Program-made: the position numbers and the translations under genes
Notes under the pieces: generated by a model
Told to the model about the DNA's origin: nothing
The model's input: the letters and a program-made list of their open reading frames with translations, nothing else
The model's database searches: none
Shown: piece after piece, positions 26,561 to 37,000 of the stretch
How positions within the stretch are numbered: the stretch's first letter is position 1
Layout: each line of letters begins with the position of its first letter
NCBI RefSeq assembly: GCF_901933205.1
Contig: NC_044582.1
Span: forward strand, 19,567,820-19,631,819
Direction of reading: 5' to 3'
Source of the DNA: Camarhynchus parvulus
Taxonomy: Eukaryota > Chordata > Aves > Passeriformes > Thraupidae
Length of the DNA: 64,000 nt

Positions 26561-28319
26561 CTCTCCCTGCTGCCCGCTCTGCTGCAGGCCTGCCAGGACA
26601 CTGCAGCTCATTTCATCCCCAGGGACAGCATTCACAGCTGTTTATTCTGTGTATTGACAGGCTGAACCATCCAGGAACCTGGGAACTGAAACAGGGCCCC
26701 TGCAGCTTGGCTGTGCTCCCCACCCCAGAGAGCTCCCAGCACCAGGGGCTTCTGAACCTGGGGAGTCACCTGCCCTTGGGGTGGCTTCTCATCTGCCCTG
26801 TGTCACTATCACACTCTGCCCTGTGTCACTACCACTTGTCATGATTTGTTTGTGCCAGCATCAATTACAACTGCTCCAGATGTATTTTATTGTAAAAGGA
26901 AGCATCCAGGAGGGGTTTAACTCTTGTTCTGGTGTTGGCTTTGTGCTGCTGGAGAGCCTTGGCTGCACAGGGAGCGCCCAGTCCTGCTCAGCACCTGGAG
27001 CTTTGCAACTGCTGCTTAAAACGAGAGCAGCCCACAAATCCCCACCCCAAGCTGTCCCTGTCACCTCTAACATTCCCTCCCACACACAAAAACCATTCCC
27101 TCCACGCCTGTCCAAGGCATGAGCTGGGTTCCCTGTGAGCCTGCCACAGTGTCCCTGTGCTGGTGGCAGCATGGCAGTGCCACTGCTCCTGGGTGCTGGC
27201 CTGTCCCCCCGTGGGCCCTCCACAGTGTCCCTGTGCTGGTGGCAGCACGGCAGAGCCGCTGCTCCTGTCACCCGTGCCTCTGGCACCCTGCAGTCCCTGG
27301 TGAGTTCTTTCCTACGTCCCACGTGCGTGTGTGCCCTGGGAAAGGCAGATAATGTCACCCCATTGCCATGTCAAACCTTCCCAGGGCTGCCAAGCCCTTC
27401 AGGAGCTTGAAAAACAATATCCCTGTGCTGTTTGTTCTCTGTGCTCACTCCAGATGCCTCTGGAAGGTCAGGCTCCAACACCCTCCCTGCAGGGACTTTA
27501 TCCCTCCAGGATTTCTCTTCTGCCATTGCTTTTTAACCCAGATTTTTTGAGGATGTTCCAACACCTCTTCTAAAACCGTTCAGACATTCACTCAGGGGCA
27601 CATTCCTGCTATCCAGAGGGGCTGCCAGCCCCAGGGCCTTTGGCCTTTCTGCTGGAAAAGCAACTCCAGCTCCATATGGCCCTGGGAGGTCGGTTTCCCT
27701 GTTCCCCTTCTCTGCAGGAATGCTGCGAGAAACTTCAGGAAAAAATGTACCAACAAGGGAGAAATTAAATCAAGGAGAGTTCAGGATTTTTGTTTCAGAT
27801 TGCAGCTCCAAGGAGCCAGCTCTGAGCTGGGGTGGTGCTCCTGGATCACAGCTCATAGCAGGCAGCTGGACTCTGGTTTCTGTTATTTCAGGGTTTCCCT
27901 GGGCTCAGGCACAAGGAAGAAGGGAGAATGGCTGGGATCAGTGGGAACTGGGAGCCAGGGGAGGGAGCAGGAGCATGTGCAGCCCTCCCTCCCTCACCTG
28001 CACAAAGGGGCTTTGTGCTGCACCTCTTGGCCTCAGCAGGGGCAGGCAGGAATGTTTGTTGGAGCAGGCAGGAATGTTTGCTAAAGCAGTAAAGACCTCA
28101 CCGATCCATGTAAAAAAACCCAAAATACAAAAGGCAATAGATTGTCATTCAGTGCCCAACAGGCATTGAAATAACAAGAGAAACGTGGTTTTGGACAGTT
28201 TCTTCTGCTAAAAACATTCCGTGTCTGTCTGCTGTGATAAACTGCCCCAGCACATTCCTGTCTGATTCGGAAATCCATTTCCCTGTGCTCGGTGTCAGCC
28301 ACGCCTGGGATGGGAGCGT
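26561..28319. other. Unique intergenic sequence
   Basis: Contains a two-copy repeat around CACAGTGTCCCTGTGCTGGT (27145-27262). No gene seen. Confidence 0.5.
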
Positions 28320-28405
28320 GGTGGGACAGAGGGACAGAGGGACTGGGGACAGAGGGACTGGGGACAGAGGGACAGAGGGACAGAGGGACTGGGGACAGAG
28401 GGACA
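28320..28405 (+). repeat. GGGACAGAGGGACTGG short tandem repeat
   Basis: ACAGAGGG and ACTGGGG octamer-like units alternate for about 85 bp. Confidence 0.9.
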
Positions 28406-28599
28406 GTCCCAGGCCACCCACGACAGGCAGCTTGGCTGGAGAACCAGGGGCTGCCAGTGCTTGGGTACCCCCAAACCATCAGCCCCATCCCTGCCCGCAG
28501 CCCTTTCTGGCACTGCTGCTTTGGGGCAGGAACTTTCACCAATTCCATTCTTTCTTGCCCTCTTTTTTACACCCCGGGGACTGTGCTGTCCGAGCACAG

Positions 28600-28845
28600 A
28601 ACCCCAGGATGGTTTGATTATTGAACGGGATGACCTTTACTGAGTTCCATCCTCCCTGGCGTGGGCACGGACACCTTCCACTATCCCAGGTTATTCCAAG
28701 CCCCAGTGTCCAGCCCGGCCTCGGGCACTGCCAGGGATGCAGGGGCAGCCCCAGCTGCTCTGGGCACCTGTGCCAGGGCTGCCCACCCTGCCAGGGAACA
28801 ATTCCTCTGCAGTGTCCCATCTCCCCGTGCCCTCTCTGAGGCCAT
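28600..28845 (-). mobile_element. CR1 LINE 3' end, antisense
   Basis: Landmarks in reverse: CCAGGATGGTTTG, GGACACCTTCCACTATCCCA, CAAGCCCCAGTGTCCAGCCC, CACTGCCAGGGATGCAGGGG and GCCAGGGAACAATTCCT. It runs straight into the hexamer array. Confidence 0.85.
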
Positions 28846-29371
28846 TTTCCCCATCCCTGTCCCGTCCCTATCCCTATCCCGTCCCTATCCCTGTCCCTGT
28901 CCCTGTCCCTGTCCCCATCCCCATCCCCATCCCCATCCCTGCCCCATCCCCATCCCCATCCCCATCCCCATCCCCATCCCCATCCCCATCCCCATCCCCA
29001 TCCCATCCCCATCCCCAACCCCATCCCCATCCCCATCCCCAACCCCATCCTTATCCCATCCCCATCCCCCCATCCCCATCCCCATCCCCATCCCCATCCC
29101 CATCCCCATCCTTGTCCCCGTCCCCGTCCCCATCCCATCCCCATCCCCATCCCCATCCCCATCCCCATCCTTGTCCCCGTCCCCGTCCCCGCCCCCGTCC
29201 CCATCCCCATCCCCATCCCCATCCCTGTCCCCTTTTCCCCATCCCCATCCCCATCCTTGTCCCCGTCCCCGTCCCCGTCCCCGTCCCCATCCCCATCCCC
29301 ATCCCCATCCCTGTCCCCTTTTCCCCATCCCCATCCCCATCCTTGTCCCCGTCCCCGTCCCGCTGTCCCTG
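28846..29371 (+). repeat. (CCCCAT)n hexamer array upstream of the CpG island
   Basis: About 525 bp of CCCCAT units, with CCTGTCCCTGTC and CCTTGTCCCCGTCCCCGTC variant blocks recurring at about 29110, 29170, 29255 and 29340. The minus strand is GGGGAT repeats, strongly G-quadruplex capable. It ends about 35 bp before the first CCAAT box. Being stop-free, it gives Gly/Asp/Met-rich frames of more than 500 codons on the minus strand, which I do not regard as genes. Confidence 0.95.
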
Positions 29372-29379
29372 CCGCGGCC

Positions 29380-29560
29380 ACACCCCCCGCGCTCTCCCCC
29401 GCTCGCCATTGGCCAGGAAAGTTTCGGGGCGGGCCCGGATTGGCTGAGAGCGGCGCGCGGCCGCCGCGCGCGCCAATGAAAGGCGGCGCTCGGGCAGCGC
29501 GAGCGGCGGCGGCGCGGGAGCGGCGGAGCGGCCGGAGGTGAGTGAGGGGGACGGACAGCG
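29380..29560 (+). promoter_or_regulatory. LMCD1: CpG-island promoter and likely LMCD1 exon 1 (untranslated)
   Basis: This short, very CpG-dense unique block has inverted CCAAT boxes (ATTGG) at 29408-29412 and 29439-29443, a forward CCAAT at 29473-29477 and an Sp1-type GGGGCGGGC at 29426-29434. There is no TATA box. A textbook donor, GGAG|GTGAGT, cuts after 29537, so a transcript starting around 29480-29510 would have a short first exon. It lies 10 kb upstream of the first recognised LMCD1 coding exon, on the same strand, and is the only clear housekeeping-type promoter in the window. Assignment to LMCD1 is an inference; a noncoding or divergent transcript is possible. An ATG at 29476 would be out of frame with LMCD1 after splicing. 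Confidence 0.6.
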
Positions 29561-30160
29561 GGACAGCGGGACAGCGGGACAGCCGGACAGCGGGACAGCC
29601 CGGGATACAGCGGGAATGATCTCGATCCCCGGGACGGGACAGCGGGAACCATCCCAGTCCATGTCCCGGGACAGCCCAGGCACAGCGAGAACCATCCCGA
29701 TCCCCGTACTGCGACAGCGGGAGTGATCCCCATCCCCGTGCCGAGACAGCGGGACCGATCTCGATCTCCGTGCCGGGACAGCGGGAACCATCCCGATCCC
29801 TGTCCCAGGACAGGCCGGGCACAGCGGGAACCATCCCGATCCCTGTCCCGGGACAGCCCGGGAATGATCCCGATCCCTGTCCCGGGACAGCCTGGTCACA
29901 CCGGGAATGATCCCGATCCCTGTCCCGGGGCACTGGGAATGATCCCGATCCCTGTCCCGGGACAGCCTGGGCACACCGAGAACGATCCCGATCCCTGTCC
30001 CGGGGCACTGGGAATGATCCCGATCCCTGTCCCGGGACAGCCTGGGCACACCGAGAACGATCCCGATCCCTGTCCCGGGGCACTGGGAATGATCCCGATC
30101 CCTGTCCCGGGGCACCGAGAACGATCCCGATCCCTGTCCCGGGGCACGGCGGTATCGATC
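29561..30160 (+). repeat. GATCCCGATCCCTGTCCCGGGACAG minisatellite at start of presumed intron 1
   Basis: Short GGACAGCG units (29555-29600) pass into an array of GATCCCGATCCCTGTCCCGG words separated by GACAGCCTGGGCACACCGAGAAC or GGCACTGGGAAT spacers. The higher-order period is about 75 bp over 29900-30140. It starts right after the consensus donor at 29538. Confidence 0.9.
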
Positions 30161-30894
30161 CCCGCGCCCGGAGGTGCCCGGCAGGGCGGGTGCGCTCCGG
30201 GCACCGCACGGCTCGGGAAGCCCGGCGTTATTCCCCGAATCCCTCATCTCCGGCTTTCCTGCCCTTGCAGTGCGAGCCGGGGCACAGAGCCCACCGCTCT
30301 GCCCTCCTCCCTGCCCTTCAGGGCACCCAGAGCGCTCTGTGCCTGCCTGGTGCTCACTCCAGTGCCAGATCACTGCAGCAAAGCGTCTGCTGGCAAAGCA
30401 GTTTGTTGTGTGAATGAGCCCGTGTGCGGCACAGCTGTGCTGAGCTGCGCTCTGGGGAAGGGACGGAGGGAGGGAAGGAGTCGCTTGTCCCCGTGTAGAC
30501 CCTCTGGAGGGTGTCGGCTCCGAGAGATGCCGGCCCTTCCCGCTGCCGTGGCACTGGGCTCCAGGAAGGGATTCTGGCCGCGGGATCAGAGCGTGTGGAA
30601 TGGCAGCAGCTGCTCCCGTCACCTTCCTCTCTGCACCTTTGTCCCCGCGTGGCTCGGGGGTGAGTTCAGCAGCCCATGTCAGCCTGCCGTGATCCCATCT
30701 CCCCGGCAGTGCCCTGGGGCACCCCAGGCCCTGCCCTGGGGGGCTGCTGCCCTCTGCCATGGCGTTTTGGGCAGTGCTGGCCCTGGGGGCCCGCCCTGCC
30801 TGTCACGATGGGCAGCCTGGCTGTTGCCGAGCTGTAGCACCTTCTGTCCCGCTGGGTTTGAGCTGAGCCGCTGCTGATCCCAAGGAAAACTGTA

Positions 30895-31022
30895 CCCGGC
30901 GTTACTGTGAGCTTTACCCGGCGTTACTGTGAGCTTTACCCGGCGTTACTGTGAGCTTTACCCTGCGTTACTGTGAGCTTTACCCGGCGTTACTGTGAGC
31001 TTTACCCGGCGTTACTGTGAGC
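30895..31022 (+). repeat. 22-bp tandem repeat x6
   Basis: Copies of GTTACTGTGAGCTTTACCCGGC begin at 30901, 30923, 30945, 30967, 30989 and 31011. They are nearly identical; one has CCTGC for CCGGC. Confidence 0.95.
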
Positions 31023-34000
31023 TGGCTGTTCTGGCAGGCTGGCCGGGCAGAGGCTGGTTTTTGGCAGCAGGAGCTGCTGTCTGGGTGACCCACAGACGCT
31101 GGCTGGGCTCCTCAGCATCCCCCTGCCCTGCTCTCCTGACATACACGATGCTTCGAGATGGGACTGGGGCATTCAGGATTCCTCCCTCCCTTGGTGCTGC
31201 TCTGTTGGGGACAATCAGTGCTGGCTGACAGGGACAGGCACCCCAATGTGGCCCTGCAGGGTGGCCCTGTCCCAGCAGGAGTGGTCAGGGTTTGGTGGGC
31301 CCTGCTGGAGGGCCCTGCTGCTGTGTCACCCCAGACTCAGAGCAATGTCCTCTCCCAGCAGGTCCCTGCTGCGGGCACCTCAGCGTGTCCACGGGTCCTG
31401 GCTGCCGTGGGGAGGGTGCCTTCGGGTGCCAGCTGGAGCCCTCGGGAAGCTCCTGCCAGGCACTGCGTGGGGATGGATCCCACAGCAGTGGAAACAGAGC
31501 CTTCTCCTCGAGGCTGGTGCTGGGCTGTGGTCAGGCTGGCCCTGCCAGCAGCTCAATCCCTGCCTTGTCTGGACAAGGGGGCTCTGAGCGGGGCCCAGCT
31601 CTGCCAGCAGCCCCAGGAGCGCAGGAGCAGGGCTGGGTTTGGACAGCAGGAGGGCTGAGCAAATCCCTGCTGTGGGATAAGCCCTGGTGAGGCTGTTTCT
31701 GCACTGGAGCCATCTCCCAGGAGCTTCTCAAGCACCATCTGCAGGAGATGCAGCAGGCAGGGCTCACAGCGCACCCAAAAAAGCCTTGTCAATGCAGATA
31801 GCCTCAGGGACTTCCCAAAATGTGCAGCTGGACGCTCAGCTCCCACTGGGGAAGGGCAAAGGACGAGATGTCACCTTTAATGTCATTAAATCAGAGGCAG
31901 TGCAGTGAAGGTGCAGCTCTGCTGGGGACCCTCCCTGTGGGCAGGGGATGCCCAGGCTGTGCACAGCTCTGCTGCCTCTCCTCTCACCTGAACACGGCAG
32001 GGTGAAAACACACACGCCAGCTAGTCTGTACTTCTGAAGGGATATGAAATGACATAATGAAAACAAGGAAGGAGAACAATGCAGACGCTGTATCAGTGTC
32101 TGAATAATCGACGGCCCAACATTAATGGGTGTCTCTGCAGCAGACGGCTGTTTCATTTCCTGAATCCTAAGGCGGGCACTTTTTCTGGGCATGGTGTGGA
32201 ATACTGTCAAATTTTAATTTAGCTTGGCAGTGTCACACAGCCAGTCTGAGCAAGTCGGGGAAGGCAAGTCTGGAACTCATTAGAGCTTGTCGCGAGGCCC
32301 CGAAAATTTGATTTTCAATCACTGTTGGGTTTAATTATTGTTGATGTCTTGCCTAGAGTATTCTGGGATTCTTTCTGAGGAAATTAAAGCAGCATGAGTG
32401 GGACAGCATTCTGTTTGGCACGGGGCTTGTTTAGATTAAATTCTGAGAGGAGAGTCAGAGCTCGGAGCAGGGAGAAGGCGATGGCTGGCACGGCGTGAGG
32501 GCTGGAGCGGGCCCAGCTGGCCAGGCAGCCTCTGGGCTTGTGTACTGTTCTCACTAAACTCTGTCCCTCTTGTCAGAACAAAATAACCCACGAAGCTAAA
32601 AGCACCCGTCTAAGCCAAGGTAAAGTTTACTCAGTTAATACAAATTTTGGTTCTTTAACTTTTTCTTCCTTGGGTTCTTCACATGGGACTGGCAAACATC
32701 CGAAGCATCCTGCAGGACACAGAGGAGGGCTGCTGTTGCAGGGCTAAATGGGCTCCAGGGTATGGTCTGGGGCTCTTGGTGCCTCAGGGAGAGGCAGGAG
32801 CTCCCTCTTCATCAGCAAACCCTGGATGCTTGAAGAGCCCTGTGCAGGTGTGTGCAGATGTGGGTGGGAGTGCTGCGTGGGACTGGCAGCTTGCACTGGT
32901 ACAGTCCAAAACCTGGGAGCTTTTCAAAACTGTTCATCCCAGCTGGAAACTCAGCTTTGTCTCTCATGGTTCCATAGCGTGGGTCAGGGTGTGCAGGGTG
33001 CCTGGGCTGAGCCTGCGCTGTCCCCACAGCTGGCAGGGGCCTGGCTCTGTGGGAAGGATGCTCAGCTCCCAGATCACAGGGGTTCTGCCCAGAGCCTTCT
33101 GTGGGACACATCTGAGAAGCCTCTGTGGTGTCCCAGAGCTCTGTGAGCAGTTTGGGTGGGTGAGGATGAGGATGCTGAGTGAGGGGCCACGGAGGCTGTG
33201 CCTGAGCCCCCAAAGGTGCTGCTGCTCCGTTGTATAACCCCTGTCAGGGCTGCAGAAACCAGCCTCATCTTCATCACCAGCCTCATCTCACCGCCTCATC
33301 TCAGCTCCAAGTGTGGGGCTGGAGCACCAGACCTTGAATAGTTCCACGCCGGGGGTGGTTTGGCCCTCACAGAGTTCCCCTGCTCATCGTTTCTGGTCTG
33401 CAGAAGCTCAGTTTCATTACAGAGCACAGACTGCACAGTCTCTGCAGAGCCACGCCTGGGGCACGAGGAGCTCGCTCCCAGGGCTGGGGACGGCTCACAG
33501 TGCCTGTGGGGACAGGTCACACCTGGGGAGGTGGCTGTGGCTGCCCTGACGGCTGGTTTGGCCTCAGGGCACTGATCCCTGCTCCCAGAGCTGTGTCCTT
33601 GTGCTGGAGCCCAGGGGAGGAAGCAGATGTGGCTCTTAATGGAGGAACCTGCTCTGGGCAAGTATTTATAGACATGGAATCATAAAGCAGCACAGGGGTT
33701 AAAGACCTGATTTTGGGACTTGGACTCAGAGCTAAGCAGAGTCCAATGAAATGCAATTTACAAATTACAGAATCCCTCTGGTCCTGCAGAGAGGCAGTGT
33801 CTGGAGTATTTGCTTAGGCTGGGGTTTTTCTCCTTTTTTTAAAGGAGGAAATACTGTATTTCAGCCATCCAGGAAAGGCAGTGCTCAGATGTCCCATCTT
33901 GCAGCTACTGTTCCATTCAGAGATGGGGCTCAGAGAAAGGGGAGTATTTCCAGGCAGCTATTTGCAGTTTTTGGAGAGCTGCAGTTTCCCAGTGCTGGTG

Positions 34001-37000
34001 CCAGCCTGATTCCCCTCTCTTGCACCATCTCACCTACTCCCAGCACCGACCCCGTGGCTTGGTTACATCAGGTGGGCACAGGAAGGTGAATTCTCCCCAA
34101 AGCACCCTGATGGTTGCCAGTGTTTGGGGTGGCACAGTCCCCAGCTCCTGCCTTGGGTTCAGGGCATCAGCAGCCACAAGATCCACTTGGACCTGTTCGT
34201 GTGCTCCTTGTGCAGACCTGCAAATGTGCTGCTCCAAACCTCCTCGCTCTGTTTTCCAGCCTGTGCTGAGATTTTGAAGCTCGGGGCTGCTGCCGAGAGG
34301 CTGCAGTGCAGGAAGGGTGAGGGACAGGGCTGGGGGCCCAGGCATGCCCCTGCCCTCGTGCCACCTTCAGGTCCCTCCTGTTTCCTCCACCAAAGGTCCT
34401 TCTCCCACTGCTGAGAGGATATTTAGTCCTAAATCAGTTGTTATGTGGAGATTGATGGAAGCAGCTGTGCCCATCAGTGTCCTGAGGGCTCCCCATTCCC
34501 AGTGGCATCCAGAACCTTCTCCTCGTGTGGGAGATGGGGAGGACCCAGCTGGTCCTGGGCAGGTGACTGGAGATCACCCTGAGAGCCTTACCTGAGTGCT
34601 CTGGAACTCAGCACATCTGCTGTTTAACTAGCTGTGGGGGGTTCTTCCCATTCCAGACACTTCCTCACATCTTGGTTTGGCTTTATAATTAAGTCCAAGT
34701 ATCTGAAGCACTGTCTGGCTTTGTGAAAAAATCTGATTTTTCAGCATTTGCCCTTCTCTTATCATTAATTCACACATTGTTAGTGAAGAAAGGAATGCTG
34801 CCAGCTATGTGCTCTTGGAAGAGGGAGCTATTTGCAGAGGCCCTGGTTGTTGGAGCTCTGTCATCCTGTGGGCTGGGATCTGGCAGCTCCATTGAAATCG
34901 TTTCCTTCATTATCAGTGCCTTTACCTGCTCTTTATGTTGCTAAAATAAAAGGCAGCAAACTTCTTACTCTGCAAAGTTTAATACAATAAGTGCTTCCAG
35001 TATTCCAGATGATATCAACCCATTCACTGATGCCTGAAATGAATCCAATAGAGAGAATTTGGGATGAAAGACAGCCTTTTGTAAGGGAATTTCTTTCCTG
35101 TGAGTGTGATAATTGGGATAACGCTTGCTCGGAATCTGGCAGGGAAACAAATTGCTTGCAGGTCATGATTACAATGGATGTTTTCTATGAAAATGAGAAG
35201 AAAATAAATCAAAACATCCCTTTGCTGTTCTCTGAACAGCAGTGGTGAATGTGTTCGTTGGTTAATGCACTTGTGAGGGCAGCTGCTTGCCTTGCTCAGA
35301 CTAAGTCCCCTTGCAGTTGCTGTCAAGGAGCCTCTCCTGAAATCCAGACCAGCCCCGAGTGTCCCACCTGAGCTGCCTGTGCAGGAGCTACAGGGACGTT
35401 TGGGCTGTTCTGTGCCAGGACTGGGAGCTGCTTCCTGAGCTGCACCTCACCAGACGCTGGGTGCAGTCACAGAGGATGTTGAGCTTTAAGGTCCCTTGCA
35501 ACCCAAACCCTCCTGTTTGCTGGTCATCAGCAGAAAGGGAGGAGTTCAGCCAAATGGCCAACATGTGAACTGCAGCATGCAGCATTCCCCTTGGGTGTGA
35601 ACCCTTGCACCCTCCAGTTACTGGAAATCCATCAGGAAGTTTGAGCTGGCCCCAAATCCATCAGGAAGTTTGAGCTGGCCCCAAGTCTTTAAGGAAGTTT
35701 GAGCTAGCCCACTGTTATTATGCAAGCTTAGCTCTATTATAGTCAAATCATGACAACAAATGATCTGCTATCCATCCTATCCCTCAGCAATTGTGCTGAG
35801 CAGACTGGTCCCACCCATGTGAATACTGTGTGGCTTTTCCCCATTCCTTTGTTCATGGGTCTAGTTCAGACTTAGCTGTAAATCTTCAAAACTCACTGCA
35901 GCTGGAGGAACCCCCCAAAGGGTTCTGGAGGTCTCTCAGCCTCCCTGGGGCTCTCTCCTGCCACGGCTGGGATCGAGGGCAGGGTGTCTGATGCTGCAGG
36001 GAAGGTTTGGATGGAGCCTGCCGTGGCCACTGGGGAGCACTGGCTGTGGGGAGAGGTGAAACGAGGACCTCAGCTCTGAAGGGCTGTTGTGAACTCGGAG
36101 TAACTTTTTGGAAACCAGCTTTTCCTCTTCCCTCCCTAAAAAGGAGGGGAAAACATACTTGAGGTGGTTACGTGTCTCCAGCACCATTTCGGTCTCCAAA
36201 TAGGGTGTTGTGCAATAAATGCTTTTGGGATCCAGAAGCCTCTGTGGAAGCAGCAGGGCCCCCTTTGCCAGCCCCTCCTGGGCCTGTGGCTGTGGCACTG
36301 TGTCCCCAAAGCCCTTTTGGGGGCTGGAGAGCCGTGGGTGACTCGGGCAGCAGTGCCAGGAGGGGTGACTGCCATGGGACACCCTTCACCCTGCCGTGGA
36401 TCTGCCCTGGTGTCCCTCGTGCTCTGCTGGCACCGAGCACAGTGCTCAGAGAGAGCCGAGTCCTGCCTGTCCCCTGCTGCCCCGGGGGTGTGCTGGGTCC
36501 TCCATGGTCCTGGACTAAGCACCACGCTGGCCAAGCTTGCTGAAACGCTGAATGTGATGTCAGGCCCGAGTTGTACAGGTTCTGCTGCCCCTGGGGACAG
36601 TCCCTGGCAGCAAACCCAGCTGTCAAACTGGTTTCAGCAGAGCCTTTGGCAAAGGGTCCTTGGCCAAGGTGTGCTGGGCTGGCCAGAAGGTGACAGAACC
36701 AAGACCCCTGTGGGGTCTCAGCTGAGCAGCAAACAGAGCAGGCTGTGCAGCTGGAGCCTGACCTGCTCAGAGGTCCTGGCCAGGGCTCCATCTCACCAGA
36801 CCTGCCAGGGAAGCTCAGTGCTCCTTTCCAGAGGAGTCCTCAAGCTCTGGAGCAAGCTGGAGCTGTGTTTGGGTTCTTTCCATGTCACTTGTCACTCCAA
36901 GCTCTCCATTTTCCAGCTGCTCAGCGACCCATGGCCATGCCTTTGGCTGGTGTAGCAGCAAGCCATGGCATTACTGGTGTGCTCCTGACACTGCTCAGCA

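Noticed and set aside
29476..29541. ATG in the CpG island opening a short Ala/Arg-rich frame
   Set aside because: Out of frame with LMCD1 after splicing at 29537 and overlapping a CCAAT box; more likely promoter sequence than coding.
28536..30760. Minus-strand open frames of about 560-570 codons rich in Gly, Asp, Arg and Met
   Set aside because: They are translations of the CCCCAT and GATCCC arrays, which lack stops in several frames. They run across a CR1 fragment and a CpG island and show no domain.
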